A stretch of 64,000 bases of DNA, taken from the NCBI RefSeq assembly GCF_900111645.1, contig NZ_FOHQ01000002.1:359074-423073 (forward strand). Direction: 5' to 3'. Origin of the DNA: Methanococcoides vulcani (lineage in GTDB: Archaea; Halobacteriota; Methanosarcinia; Methanosarcinales; Methanosarcinaceae). A program made the translations under genes and the position numbers. Below are positions 10,333 to 19,481 of this stretch, one piece after another; the first letter of the stretch is position 1; each line of letters begins with the position of its first letter. The notes beneath the pieces were generated by a model. The model saw nothing but the letters and a program-made list of their open reading frames with translations. It ran no database searches and was not told the DNA's origin.

Positions 10333-10342
10333 CTTATATAAG
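10333..10342 (+). promoter_or_regulatory. Promoter of the MarR-RND operon
   Basis: AAAAGG followed by CTTATATAAG is a good BRE plus TATA box. Transcription would start near 10365, giving a leader of about 75 bases to the MarR start. That leader contains the operator-like repeats. Confidence 0.6.
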
Positions 10343-10361
10343 AATTGGAATATTAGAAAAT

Positions 10362-10390
10362 CTAACTATTAGTTTATCAAATGATTTGAT
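10362..10390 (+). promoter_or_regulatory. Operator-like palindromes upstream of MarR
   Basis: Two inverted repeats lie side by side just after the predicted start site: CTAACTATTAG (10362-10372) and the 15-base ATCAAATGATTTGAT (10376-10390), symmetric around the central G. Position and symmetry fit a MarR autoregulatory operator. The CTAACTA half-site recurs in front of the second MarR gene at 36453-36469. Confidence 0.4.
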
Positions 10391-10441
10391 TATCTAATTG
10401 TTGCAGTTTCAACGTTGAGTACTGGATTCAGGAGGTACAAT

Positions 10442-10933
10442 TTGGATAAAATTGAGCAATTCGTCAAATTACATGTGGAAATTGAACATGTCAAAAGAAA
10501 ATTAGAGGGTAACATGACTGAATGTTTCCTGAAAGATGAAGGTTGTACCAGTGCACATAAAACCATGAACAAGGCCCTTCTTCTCATATAGGAAGAAAGT
10601 GAGATCATGCCTTCGACACTTGCGAGATTCCTGGAACTCAAAAAGAGCAGTGTTACAAGCCTTATCGACAGTCTTGAAAATGAAGGTTTTGTCTGTCGGA
10701 AAGACGATCCTTCCGATCGCAGGAAAGTGTTGATCTCTATTACTGAAAAAGGTGTGGAACACACTAAAAAGATCATCACTAAAATGCTTTCAGTAGCTAA
10801 AAAATGTATGAGCGATCTGGATGATGAAACGCTTGAAAAGGCTATTGAAGCACAGCTAATCCTACTCAAATTACAGCGCCACATGTATGATCGATCGGTT
10901 GAACTGCTCGATCAAAAATGTACTCCTGAATAA
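10442..10933 (+). CDS. MarR-family regulator with in-frame UAG (candidate pyrrolysine residue 50)
   Basis: TTG 10442 lies 5 bases after a perfect AGGAGGT ribosome site. The frame runs 49 codons to TAG at 10589-10591 and continues in the same frame for 113 codons to TAA, giving 163 residues in all, the normal MarR size. The part after the TAG has the MarR winged helix (LARFLELKKSSVTSLIDSLE, DDPSDRRKVLISITEKG). The part before it supplies the dimerisation helix and the start of helix 2 (MNKALLLI). TAG sits between them, where relatives usually have an ordinary residue. The organism decodes UAG as pyrrolysine in mtbB, so readthrough is plausible. A nonsense allele with restart at ATG 10607 is the alternative. 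It probably controls the RND exporter behind it. Confidence 0.72.
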
Positions 10934-10967
10934 TACAGTCAATAATAAAAGATAGGAAGCGATTACC

Positions 10968-13355
10968 ATAAAGAACCTATTCGAAAAACTGGGAATCTTT
11001 ATTGAGAACAATACGATCCCTATAATAGTAGTGGCATTATTGTTCGTACTTGTCTCTGTTCAGGGTGCACAGAACATCAGTATGGAATCCGGAACAGAAA
11101 CATTTGTTGAGAAGACTTCCCAACTGTATCAGGATTTTGATCATCTCTATATGAATATCTTTGGTACAGAGGCCATTGTCATAATAGTGGAGGACGGACC
11201 GGTAAGTGATCCTGCTTTGCTGCAGGCAATGGACCGACTGGATCACATGTCATCGTCACTGCCCGGTGTGGTAGGGGTGCAAAGTGTTTCATCGGTTGTC
11301 AAAGATGCCAATTTCGGTCTTACCGGTGAAGCAGCACTTCCTGAAGACAGGGTCGAATTGGAGTCCCTTATCACCCACTATGTTCCTGAACAACTGATGC
11401 CGGACAATACTCACACACTTATCTACGTTGAAATAGCAGGGTCGGTAAGTGATGACCAGAAACAGGAGATATTAAGGGAGATCGAGACATCAGTTGTCCT
11501 GGCGGAATTCCCTCCTGATTATAATATTGTAGTAACAGGTGAGCCGGCTTTCATGGTTTCCATGAACAATGCCATGATGTCAAGTATGGCTGTACTGCTT
11601 GGGCTTTCGGTCGTCCTGATGATCGTTGTGCTATATCTTGTGTTCGGCCATGTCAGGTGGAGACTCATGCCCCTTGCTATTGTATTGCTAGGTATAATCT
11701 ACACTTTCGGTGCCATGGGCTATCTGGAGATACCAATGACCATGGTCTCAATGGCAGCATTCCCTGTACTCATAGGGCTGGGTATAGACTATGCCATCCA
11801 GTTCCAGAATCGTATCGAAGAGGAACTCGAACGCGGCGAGACGCCGGCAGAGGCAGTGGTGGATACTATCAAACATACCGGTCCGGCTGTCCTGATCGCA
11901 CTCATAATTACAGCACTGGGTTTCTTTTCCCTTGTGACCTCAAGCGTACCCATGATACAGGACTTTGCAAAACTGCTTCTCATAGGTATTGTGATGTGCT
12001 TCCTTGCATCCCTGTTCGTCGGAGTGACTGTGATATACGGTCTTGACAACATGCAATCTATACGCAAGGAGAGGTTTGGGCATTTATCCCTGACCGGCAA
12101 AAATAAGTCAAAGACATCATCCTCAAACTCCAAGGAGGCTAAGCCGGACATTCTGGACAGGATACTGGGTCGTACAACCCATTTCACTATCAAACATCCT
12201 TTCATGATCCTGTCTATTGCTGTTCTTGTCTGTGCTGGTGGTCTGCTGGCAGACACCCAGGTCCCTATCCAGACAGATACGGAAACCTTTGTACCGCAGG
12301 ACCTGCCGGCATTGGTCGACCTGAAACACCTTTCTGATATTACAGGGGGCGAGGACCAGCTGAACATTATTATAAAGACCGACAATGTTGCTGATCCTAA
12401 TACTCTGAAATGGATGGATGAGTTCAGCATTCATGAAGTGGATAACCGGAACAATATCCTCGGGGCGGAAAGCATGGCTACTATTGTTAAGTCAATGAAC
12501 GGTGGCGTGATCCCCGAAAGTGAAGATGAGATCAGATCACTGTATGAACAGATGCCTGCCCAGCAGAAAGACCGTTTCATGTATGGGGAGAATATGCTCT
12601 TGCTTAACCTGAATATTGGTGATGTAATGGGAAGCCTTGGTATGGAAGGGGTCGAAGTTCTCACGGATGTTGTCAGGGATGACATGTTGTGGATGTCACC
12701 ACCTCCCGGGCTGACTGCTACAATAACAGGAAGTAATGTCGTGTTCACAGAGGTCATTGGAGCTCTCACTTCAGGAAGGGTCTTTATGACATATCTGGGA
12801 TTGGGGCTGGTATTTGGTGGATTGCTTTTGATCTACCGTGATCTTCTCAAGGCCCTTGTTCCGGTAGTGACAATGTTCATGGTTGTCGGCTGGTCAGGAG
12901 GACTGATGTACCTGATGGGTATGGAATACACACCAATGACAGCTACACTGGGTGCACTTATCCTTGGTGTGGGTTCCGAGTATGCTGTACTTATGATGGA
13001 GAGATATTTCGAGGAAAAAGAAAAAGGTGCCACTCCTGAAGAAGCAATGACCGAAGCAGGTGTCAAGATCGGAAAAGCGATCATCACTTCCGGACTTACA
13101 ACGCTGTTTGGTTTTTGTGCACTGGTAGCATCCGATTTCAATATTATCAGCAGTTTTGGAATGATCACTGTAATAGATGTAGGGCTTGCCCTGTTCGCAA
13201 CATTTGTGATCTTCCCGCCTGTGATGGTATTGCTCGATAATTTCCGCGAAAAGAGGAAAGCAAAAAAGATAATACTTGATGGATCATTTGAGGATGATAT
13301 ATCAACGACAGAAACTGGAAAATATGGAACTGATCCGGGGGCTGATGCCTTTTGA
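10968..13355 (+). CDS. RND-superfamily exporter (HAE3/MMPL type), non-canonical ATA start
   Basis: A transporter of about 795 residues with two repeats, each a long extracellular loop followed by five or six helices: near MSSMAVLLGLSVVLMIVVLY and AAFPVLIGLGIDYAIQF, then near FMTYLGLGLVFGGLLLIY and GALILGVGSEYAVLMM. GLGIDYA and GVGSEYA are the membrane motifs of this family. Archaeal HAE3 proteins export hydrophobic or lipid-like compounds. The first usable GTG (11031) falls inside the first membrane helix; the frame is open upstream through KNLFEKLGIFIENN. The likely start is ATA 10968, 8 bases after GGAAG. ATT 10962 is an alternative. The stop overlaps the next ATG. Confidence 0.82.
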   Translation: MKNLFEKLGIFIENNTIPIIVVALLFVLVSVQGAQNISMESGTETFVEKTSQLYQDFDHLYMNIFGTEAIVIIVEDGPVSDPALLQAMDRLDHMSSSLPGVVGVQSVSSVVKDANFGLTGEAALPEDRVELESLITHYVPEQLMPDNTHTLIYVEIAGSVSDDQKQEILREIETSVVLAEFPPDYNIVVTGEPAFMVSMNNAMMSSMAVLLGLSVVLMIVVLYLVFGHVRWRLMPLAIVLLGIIYTFGAMGYLEIPMTMVSMAAFPVLIGLGIDYAIQFQNRIEEELERGETPAEAVVDTIKHTGPAVLIALIITALGFFSLVTSSVPMIQDFAKLLLIGIVMCFLASLFVGVTVIYGLDNMQSIRKERFGHLSLTGKNKSKTSSSNSKEAKPDILDRILGRTTHFTIKHPFMILSIAVLVCAGGLLADTQVPIQTDTETFVPQDLPALVDLKHLSDITGGEDQLNIIIKTDNVADPNTLKWMDEFSIHEVDNRNNILGAESMATIVKSMNGGVIPESEDEIRSLYEQMPAQQKDRFMYGENMLLLNLNIGDVMGSLGMEGVEVLTDVVRDDMLWMSPPPGLTATITGSNVVFTEVIGALTSGRVFMTYLGLGLVFGGLLLIYRDLLKALVPVVTMFMVVGWSGGLMYLMGMEYTPMTATLGALILGVGSEYAVLMMERYFEEKEKGATPEEAMTEAGVKIGKAIITSGLTTLFGFCALVASDFNIISSFGMITVIDVGLALFATFVIFPPVMVLLDNFREKRKAKKIILDGSFEDDISTTETGKYGTDPGADAF

Positions 13356-14458
13356 TGACGAACTGTAAAAAAACACAAAAAAACAAATATGTGAATTCAG
13401 CGGTCATGATGGCTGTTCTGCTGACTGCGGCTTTGTTTGCGGTCACTGCATCTCCTGTAGGAGCAAAAGAGTTCATACAGCCGACCTATGAGTTCTCTAC
13501 CAATTATTATGATGCCTACGGTGAACCTGATATCTATGCTTCCGTTCTCGGGGACACTGTGTTTGAAAGGGGTGAGACCGCACAGGTTCGCATTGTCCTT
13601 TCGAACAGGGGTGTACTGTATGGATTCAAGGCTAAGGCCGATGTAGGTACAAAAGAAAGTGATCATGCAAAGTCTTTAAAGGAAATTGAATATGAGTCTT
13701 TGAGGACGACTGCTTTTGGGGTTAAGGCTGAGATGGTCTCGATCACAGATAATATAGAGGTCGACCCGACAACAAGTGTCCAGACACTTGACAAGCTATA
13801 CCCGGGAGTACTTCCAGATGATCCGATGTCTTTTACCATCACTATCTCAGACAATGCACCTGCAGGGAGTTACGTGCTTTTGCTGCCTGTGAGTTACGAA
13901 TATCAGAGTCAGGTCGAGATGACCGATGGGAGTACTGTGAGGCTTGGCTTACCTGATCTTGACCATACCACATTCTACAAGACAAGGAATACGACCCTTC
14001 AGATACCGCTGGTGATCGAACCAGCTGCAAAGTTCGCGGTGTCCGATGTGGAAGGTGAACTTACATCCGGGCAGTCAGGCATCATTAATGTGACCTACAC
14101 GAATGTGGGTGAGGTCGAAGCGGCTGATGCGTTTGCCCGGATAATTGTGATGAAACCGTTGAGTTCTGACAGGTCAGTTGTAAACCTGGGTAATATTGCA
14201 CCGGGGGAAAGTAAGACCGCATCATTCGATCTTGCTGCGGAGATCTCTGCAGTGGAGAAGAATTACGGAATTGATAGTGAGATCAAGTATTGTGATGAGG
14301 ATGGCGAGATCGAGTTCTCGGACAACATTATTGTTGAGGTTCCGCTCAGGTCAAGGGAAGCCCGTATCAGCATCACGACGCTGGCACTTGCAGGAATACT
14401 CCTGGTAGCAGCTTACATGGGATACAATACGATACGCAGGAAGGATGACAAAAAATAA
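13355..14458 (+). CDS. Secreted, membrane-anchored COG1361 S-layer-like protein A
   Basis: A 367-residue protein with an N-terminal signal peptide (MMAVLLTAALFAVTASPVGA), about 300 residues of extracellular beta-rich sequence with CARDB/COG1361-like stretches (SGQSGIINVTYTNVGEVEA, GNIAPGESKTASFDL), and one C-terminal membrane helix followed by RRKDDKK. It would sit on the outside of the cytoplasmic membrane. The start ATG overlaps the RND stop (TGATG), which implies coupled translation. It is a paralogue of the next gene. It is probably an accessory or cell-surface partner of the exporter, but this is inferred from the operon only. Confidence 0.78.
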   Translation: MTNCKKTQKNKYVNSAVMMAVLLTAALFAVTASPVGAKEFIQPTYEFSTNYYDAYGEPDIYASVLGDTVFERGETAQVRIVLSNRGVLYGFKAKADVGTKESDHAKSLKEIEYESLRTTAFGVKAEMVSITDNIEVDPTTSVQTLDKLYPGVLPDDPMSFTITISDNAPAGSYVLLLPVSYEYQSQVEMTDGSTVRLGLPDLDHTTFYKTRNTTLQIPLVIEPAAKFAVSDVEGELTSGQSGIINVTYTNVGEVEAADAFARIIVMKPLSSDRSVVNLGNIAPGESKTASFDLAAEISAVEKNYGIDSEIKYCDEDGEIEFSDNIIVEVPLRSREARISITTLALAGILLVAAYMGYNTIRRKDDKK

Positions 14459-14506
14459 CACTTTGGCTGAAAAATTATCGAATTAACACTATGAAGAGGA
14501 CTAATT

Positions 14507-15622
14507 ATGTTTAAAATGACAGATTCCAGATACGCTGTGCCAATTATGGTCTCACTTGCAGTATTGCTGCTGTTTGCAGCTCCGGTCCATGCGGAGTTTA
14601 CGGCAGCTAATGCGGAACTACCTGATTTCTTCAATTTTGATGAGAACTATTATACTGTATATGGTGGTCCCGATGTGACTGCGACCCTCGTAGGTGATAA
14701 CGAGTTCGAACGAGGTGATTCCGTCACACTGAACCTCGATCTTATGAACAAGGGTATGATCACAGGTTTCAGATCAGAAGAGGATGATTTCTACCTTACT
14801 GAGCTGGAGCAGAAGTTGCAGAGTACTGAAATGTCCTATGAATCCCAGAGAACTACGGCTATCGGTATTGTTGCTGTTCTGACCCCTCTTGATCCTGCTG
14901 TTAAAGTAAAGTCCGGACCTCAGGAAGCAGGTACTCTTGTATCAGGGCAGAAGACCGAATCGCCTGTCCGGTTCAATGTAGAGATATCAAAGAACGCCGA
15001 GTCAGGTAGCTACCCTATGCGCCTTGATCTCTATTATGGATACCAGAAGAATGTCCAGATAAATGGTGACAATGAGACCGATCTTGGCATTACTAATATG
15101 GAGATCGGACTCTGGTATGATGTAGGTGCGCAGAACACTACCTTCGATCTGTTTGTGAAGGATGAGGCAAGGTTCGAGGTAACTAATGTATCCGGTGACC
15201 TGTATCCTGACACAGAAGGTCTGTTATATGTTACCTTTGAGAATGTGGGTGACCTTCCTGCAAAGGATGCTACTGTGAGGATCAGTGCTGCTGATCCGTT
15301 CAGCACTACTGATGACCAGGCATTCCTGGGTACACTTGATTCCGGCGAGAGCACTGTTGCAGTGTTCAAACTAAAGGTCGATGATCTTGCAGTACCGAAG
15401 GCTTATGCACTGAACAGTGAGATCAAGTATGAGGATACTGATGGACATGACCGTATCTCGGACACGGTGAAGATCAAGACGGAAGTCCTCCCTGCATCTG
15501 CAAATGACAGTGGCTCCGGCATGACTGGCATCATTATTGGCGCAGTACTGGTAATAGTGATCGCTGGTGGAGCTTATTTTGTTTATCGCAGCAGGTCTTC
15601 AAATAACAGCAACGATGAGTGA
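14507..15622 (+). CDS. Secreted, membrane-anchored COG1361 S-layer-like protein B
   Basis: A 371-residue paralogue of the preceding protein with the same plan: signal peptide (VPIMVSLAVLLLFAAPVHA), an NYYTVYGGPDVTATLVGD segment matching NYYDAYGEPDIYASVLGD in the neighbour, COG1361-type domains, and a C-terminal helix (GIIIGAVLVIVIAGGAYFVY) before a short charged tail. Two diverged copies in tandem suggest a heteromeric surface assembly tied to the RND exporter. AGAGGA precedes ATG 14507. A terminator hairpin overlaps the stop codon. Confidence 0.78.
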   Translation: MFKMTDSRYAVPIMVSLAVLLLFAAPVHAEFTAANAELPDFFNFDENYYTVYGGPDVTATLVGDNEFERGDSVTLNLDLMNKGMITGFRSEEDDFYLTELEQKLQSTEMSYESQRTTAIGIVAVLTPLDPAVKVKSGPQEAGTLVSGQKTESPVRFNVEISKNAESGSYPMRLDLYYGYQKNVQINGDNETDLGITNMEIGLWYDVGAQNTTFDLFVKDEARFEVTNVSGDLYPDTEGLLYVTFENVGDLPAKDATVRISAADPFSTTDDQAFLGTLDSGESTVAVFKLKVDDLAVPKAYALNSEIKYEDTDGHDRISDTVKIKTEVLPASANDSGSGMTGIIIGAVLVIVIAGGAYFVYRSRSSNNSNDE

Positions 15623-15648
15623 TCATTTCTCTCATCGTTTTCTTTTTA
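15611..15648 (+). terminator. Terminator of the RND-COG1361 operon
   Basis: AACGATGAG (15611-15619) pairs exactly with CTCATCGTT (15631-15639) and is followed by a T-rich run. The left arm contains the end of the coding frame. Confidence 0.6.
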
Positions 15649-15847
15649 TTGACAGGTTTCGTGTTCTTTCTATGATGTTCCTGACCTTTTTAGATCAGTA
15701 CTAATATGGTATGATACTATAATGGTTGAAATCACTTATATATTAGGAATGACATGGTATCACAAACTTCAGAGTAGTTACGTTGAATTCGTATAATTAT
15801 ATTAGATTACACTTTTATTTTAGCCCGATAGGGAGGGAAATCAAAAA

Positions 15848-17074
15848 TTGAGTCAGCCTTGTGTTAATATTGGCATGGTAGGTCATGTCGATCATGGGAA
15901 AACGACGCTTGTAAGCGCGTTATCTGGAGTATGGACCGATACTCATAGTGAAGAATTGAAGCGTGGTATTTCGATCAGGTTAGGGTATGCAGATACTACC
16001 TTCAGGAAATGTCCAACTTGCCCCGAACCCCAGTGTTATACTGTAGCCAAGAAATGTGAGCACTGTGGTGAAAAGACCGAGGATATGAGGACCGTATCTT
16101 TTGTGGATTCCCCTGGTCACGAGACATTGATGGCCACAATGCTTTCAGGTGCTGCTATCATGGATGGTGCTATCCTTGTGATCGCTGCGAACGAGGAATG
16201 TCCGCAGCCACAGACAAAAGAGCACCTGATGGCTTTGAATATCATTGGTATCGAGAACATTGTTATCGTTCAGAACAAGATCGACCTTGTTCCAAAGGAG
16301 AAGGTTATCGAGCATTATCATCAGATAAAGGAGTTCGTTAAGGGGACTGTTGCTGAGAATGCACCTGTCGTTCCTATCTCCGCACAGCAGAACATCAATA
16401 TCGATGTGCTGATCGATGCGATGAACGAAGTGATACCAACACCTGTGCAGAAACTTGACAAGCCTGCACATATGCTTATTGCAAGATCCTTTGACATCAA
16501 CAAGCCGGGAAAAGCTATCGATAAGATCGCAGGCGGTGTCATCGGTGGAACACTTACAGCAGGTTCTTTGCATCCGGGTGATGAACTTGAGATCCGTCCG
16601 GGACGCAAGGTGGAAAGCGAGAATGTTATCCACTGGGAGCCTATATTCACTACTATCAACATGATCGCTGCAGGTAGCGACAAGGTAGAAGAAGCAACTC
16701 CTGGAGGATTGCTTGCATTGGGTACAGGACTGGACCCAAGTATCACAAAGAGCGATTCGCTCACAGGGCAGGTTGCAGGCGCACCAGGTACATTACCTCC
16801 TACACACGATTCATTCACTATGGACCTGAAGCTTCTCGAGCGTGTGGTCGGCGTTTCAGATGAGGAATCAATTGGTAACATCAAGAGCAGTGAACCATTG
16901 ATGCTCAACGTTGGAACTGCTACTACTGTGGGTATTGTAACAAGTGCCAGAGAAAATGTTGCTGAGACCAAGCTAAAGAGGCCGGTCTGTGCTGAAATTG
17001 GTTCCATGGTTGCTATCAGCAGGCGTGTTGGTTCCCGTTGGAGACTTATAGGCGTGGGAGTCATTAAGGCTTGA
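15848..17074 (+). CDS. eif2g: Translation initiation factor aIF2 subunit gamma
   Basis: A 408-residue GTPase subunit of the archaeal initiator-tRNA carrier aIF2. G1 is GHVDHGKTT near the N-terminus, followed by a zinc knuckle (CPTC...CEHC) around residues 57-77, the DSPGHE switch II motif and QNKIDL for guanine recognition. EF-Tu-like domains II and III follow. Translation begins at TTG 15848 after GGGAGGG. The stop overlaps the TTG of the PIN-domain gene. The gene opens the translation/transcription cluster that runs to 19351. Confidence 0.97.
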   Translation: MSQPCVNIGMVGHVDHGKTTLVSALSGVWTDTHSEELKRGISIRLGYADTTFRKCPTCPEPQCYTVAKKCEHCGEKTEDMRTVSFVDSPGHETLMATMLSGAAIMDGAILVIAANEECPQPQTKEHLMALNIIGIENIVIVQNKIDLVPKEKVIEHYHQIKEFVKGTVAENAPVVPISAQQNINIDVLIDAMNEVIPTPVQKLDKPAHMLIARSFDINKPGKAIDKIAGGVIGGTLTAGSLHPGDELEIRPGRKVESENVIHWEPIFTTINMIAAGSDKVEEATPGGLLALGTGLDPSITKSDSLTGQVAGAPGTLPPTHDSFTMDLKLLERVVGVSDEESIGNIKSSEPLMLNVGTATTVGIVTSARENVAETKLKRPVCAEIGSMVAISRRVGSRWRLIGVGVIKA

Positions 17075-17436
17075 AGGTTATAATAGATACAAATGGTTTA
17101 ATGATACCAGTTCAGTTCAAGGTCGATATCTTTTCAGAACTGAAACGTCTGGGTTATGATGAGCTCATTGTTCCCCAGGCGATCATAAATGAGATAAAGA
17201 TCCTGATCAAAAGGTATAGGGGTGAGAACAGAACAGCGGCAAAGGTTGCACTTTCATTATCTGACAGATGTACCATTGTGGACCGGACAGGAAGTGCGGA
17301 TGATGTCATCCTCCAGCTCGCTCTTGATACTGGGGCAGCAGTGTTGACCAATGATGTCGGTTTGGTCAAGCGCCTGAAGGAAGTGGATGTGACCGTTGTG
17401 CGTTTGCGCCAGAAGAACCGTTTGGATATAACATGA
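17071..17436 (+). CDS. PIN-domain ribonuclease-like protein (Fcf1/VapC9-type)
   Basis: A 121-residue PIN domain. Acidic catalytic residues are visible in IIDTNGLM (N-terminus), [17 protein letters not shown] and [10 protein letters not shown], the usual four-acid arrangement. It begins with TTG 17071, overlapping the aIF2-gamma stop. The conserved position next to translation genes, and the lack of a partner antitoxin, argue for an rRNA-processing or housekeeping role like Fcf1 rather than a toxin. This is inference. Confidence 0.85.
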   Translation: MKVIIDTNGLMIPVQFKVDIFSELKRLGYDELIVPQAIINEIKILIKRYRGENRTAAKVALSLSDRCTIVDRTGSADDVILQLALDTGAAVLTNDVGLVKRLKEVDVTVVRLRQKNRLDIT

Positions 17437-17508
17437 TCATCATTTCATATTACACTTATAGTTATAGTGGCAGTTTAGATTAATGCAGGGCATATTGGAG
17501 ATCGAGAT

Positions 17509-18078
17509 ATGTATAAAAGGATGAAACTTGCGGACACGATCCGTGTGGCTCCCCGCCTTTTGGGTGAGGATGTCGGGGTCAGTGTAAAGGATGCACTAAA
17601 GGAGAAACTTGAGGGCAGGGTCGATAAGACACTTGGTGCAATTGTTGCGGTCACGGATATTGAAGAAGTTGGAGAAGGTCATATCCTTGTTGGTGATGGA
17701 GCGGTCTATTACGATGTTGTTTTCGATGCTATTGTGTTCATCCCACAGCTTCAGGAAGTCATTGAAGGATTGGTCGTCGAGACAGTTGAGTTCGGTGCTT
17801 TCGTTAGCATAGGTGCCATGGATGGTCTTTTGCACGTAAGCCAGGTCACTGACGACTTCATGTCATATGACGGTAAGCACGGCAGGCTTCTGAGTAAGAC
17901 CGGAGATCGTATCCTTTCAGAAGGCGACAAGGTGCGTGCCCGTATAGTTGCTGTAAGCACTAACGAAAGAGAGCCAAGGGACAGTAAGATCGGATTGACC
18001 ATGCGTCAGCATGCTCTTGGAAGGCTGGAATGGCTGGAAGATGCACGCAAGCCAAAATCCGATGAATCTAAAGAGTGA
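17509..18078 (+). CDS. rpo7: DNA-directed RNA polymerase subunit Rpo7 (E')
   Basis: A 189-residue stalk subunit of archaeal RNA polymerase, equivalent to eukaryal Rpb7. The N-terminal MYKRMKLADTIRVAP tip is followed by an S1/OB domain (VVETVEFGAFVSIGAMDGLLHVSQ) and the SKIGLTMRQHALG end. With Rpo4 it forms the stalk that binds nascent RNA and helps promoter opening. GGAGATCGAGAT lies before ATG 17509. Its stop is 17 bases before spt4. Confidence 0.96.
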   Translation: MYKRMKLADTIRVAPRLLGEDVGVSVKDALKEKLEGRVDKTLGAIVAVTDIEEVGEGHILVGDGAVYYDVVFDAIVFIPQLQEVIEGLVVETVEFGAFVSIGAMDGLLHVSQVTDDFMSYDGKHGRLLSKTGDRILSEGDKVRARIVAVSTNEREPRDSKIGLTMRQHALGRLEWLEDARKPKSDESKE

Positions 18079-18095
18079 ACCGGAGTGTATCTATA

Positions 18096-18281
18096 ATGGT
18101 AGAACAGGTATGTCGTGAATGTCACAGGGTGGTAACAGGTCAGACCTGTCCGGTCTGTGGTTCAAGCAATTTGAGCTCTGACTGGAGCGGACTTGTTATT
18201 ATTGTGGATCCTCAGCGATCTAAGATCGCAGAGATGATCGGTGTGACAGTTGCCGATAAGTATGCTTTGAAGGTGCGGTAA
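18096..18281 (+). CDS. spt4: Transcription elongation factor Spt4
   Basis: A 61-residue zinc protein with two metal pairs (CREC near the N-terminus and CPVC after TGQT), followed by the SDWSGLVIIVDPQRSKIAEMIG core typical of archaeal Spt4 (once called RpoE''). It pairs with Spt5 on the polymerase clamp. ATG 18096 is chosen because the protein then starts MVEQVCREC as in relatives; the frame is open to 18075. The next gene starts 2 bases after the stop. Confidence 0.95.
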   Translation: MVEQVCRECHRVVTGQTCPVCGSSNLSSDWSGLVIIVDPQRSKIAEMIGVTVADKYALKVR

Positions 18282-18283
18282 AT

Positions 18284-18865
18284 TTGGGTTTACAGATCTT
18301 TTTACCGGAGAGTCTTCGACATCTTTTCCGGGAACCTTTTGGTATCCTGTATGAAGGTGTTGGCGGTGATGCCGTCAGAAGTTCGGTAAAGGATCTCGGC
18401 AATCCCACAAAACTTATATCTGTGGGTGATGTTACTACTTTCCACTTGCTCGAATCAAACATCATTCCAGATGTACTGATCGTGGACGATAGGACGAAAA
18501 GGGCACCGGCTTCCTCACAGGTTGTCGATGGTACGAAACATCAGGGATTTGTTGAAATTTCAGTCGATAATCCTGCTGGTGTGATCACCGAAGAACTGAT
18601 ATCTGTGATAGGCGATGCATTAGTGTCCGATCGGAATGTTCGGATATTCGTAAAAGGCGAAGAGGATCTTGCGGCTTTACCTGCGATGATGATGGCACCT
18701 CTCGGTTCGGTTATCATGTATGGGCAACCGGATAAAGGTGTAATGCTTGTAAGGGTCACAGAATCCAAAAAAGCAGAAATAAAAGATCTATTTGATAAAA
18801 TTCTTGAAAAACAAGATAATAAAGAACAGTTCAATAATGTGCGGAGGAAATTAAATGGATATTAA
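18284..18865 (+). CDS. GTP-dependent dephospho-CoA kinase (DUF359)
   Basis: A 193-residue DUF359 protein, the archaeal family shown to phosphorylate dephospho-CoA with GTP as the last step of coenzyme A synthesis. Conserved stretches include FGILYEG, ISVGDVTTF, PDVLIVDDRTKR, VDNPAGVITEEL and VKGEEDLAALPAMM. It starts at TTG 18284, directly behind spt4, and overlaps the rps24e start by 11 bases. This is a common gene order in Euryarchaeota. Confidence 0.9.
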   Translation: MGLQIFLPESLRHLFREPFGILYEGVGGDAVRSSVKDLGNPTKLISVGDVTTFHLLESNIIPDVLIVDDRTKRAPASSQVVDGTKHQGFVEISVDNPAGVITEELISVIGDALVSDRNVRIFVKGEEDLAALPAMMMAPLGSVIMYGQPDKGVMLVRVTESKKAEIKDLFDKILEKQDNKEQFNNVRRKLNGY

Positions 18866-19184
18866 TATTACAGAAGATAAAAACAACGCACTTCTCAACA
18901 GAAGGGAAGTGAAGTTCGATGCTGCATTCGAGGGTGCAACACCTTCAAGGCTCGATGTCAAGAACAGACTGGCTGCAATGCTGAACGTGCCACTTGAGCT
19001 CGTCATTCTCCAAAAGTTCGAGAACAGCTACGGTATATCTGCAGCTGAAGGATACGCAAAGATCTATGAAGATGCAGATCGCATGAAGGTTGTAGAGAAG
19101 GAATATGTCCTTAAAAGGAACGAACTTCCAGAACCTGAAGTTGTCGAAGACGAAGCATCCGAAGAACCAGCTGAAGAAGCATAA
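18855..19184 (+). CDS. rps24e: 30S ribosomal protein S24e
   Basis: A 109-residue eukaryotic/archaeal S24e. The core MDINITEDKNNALLNRREVKF and the FENSYGISAAEGYAKIYED segment are typical. The C-terminus is an acidic Glu/Ala tail after VLKRNELPEPE. ATG 18855 follows GCGGAGGAAATTA, a strong ribosome site inside the end of the dephospho-CoA kinase gene. Confidence 0.96.
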   Translation: MDINITEDKNNALLNRREVKFDAAFEGATPSRLDVKNRLAAMLNVPLELVILQKFENSYGISAAEGYAKIYEDADRMKVVEKEYVLKRNELPEPEVVEDEASEEPAEEA

Positions 19185-19201
19185 GATAGTGAGTGATCAT
19201 A

Positions 19202-19351
19202 ATGGCAGTTAAAGACTACTACAAAGTAACCGGCGATTCCATCGAAAGGCTCAGGCAGTTCTGCCCACGCTGTGGCGATGGTGTATATCTTGCAGACCAC
19301 AAGGACAGACTTACCTGTGGCAAATGCGGATACACAGAATTCAAGAAATAA
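19202..19351 (+). CDS. rps27ae: 30S ribosomal protein S27ae
   Basis: A 49-residue zinc-ribbon ribosomal protein beginning [12 protein letters not shown], with CPRCGDG and CGKCGYTEF supplying the four zinc ligands, which is normal for archaeal S27ae. It ends the operon that starts with aIF2-gamma and is followed by a hairpin terminator. The kae1-bud32 gene that often follows in Euryarchaeota is absent here. Confidence 0.95.
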   Translation: MAVKDYYKVTGDSIERLRQFCPRCGDGVYLADHKDRLTCGKCGYTEFKK

Positions 19352-19363
19352 TTATAATTTTAT

Positions 19364-19400
19364 GCATCGCAACGTTGTGTTGTGATGCGTTTCTCTTTTA
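19364..19400 (+). terminator. Terminator of the aif2g-rps27ae cluster
   Basis: GCATCGCAAC (19364-19373) pairs with GTTGTGATGC (19379-19388) with one G-U pair, followed by a T-rich tail. Confidence 0.6.
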
Positions 19401-19481
19401 ATTTAGATATTTATTATCAAAGCATCCATTTTTAATTTAGATGTGCAGTATCAACGCACCATTTTTTAATAACTGCTCTTC

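Noticed and set aside
10607..10933. Complete 108-residue MarR gene starting at ATG 10607
   Set aside because: The upstream frame carries a perfect ribosome site and the missing MarR helices, so the longer UAG-containing gene explains the locus better.
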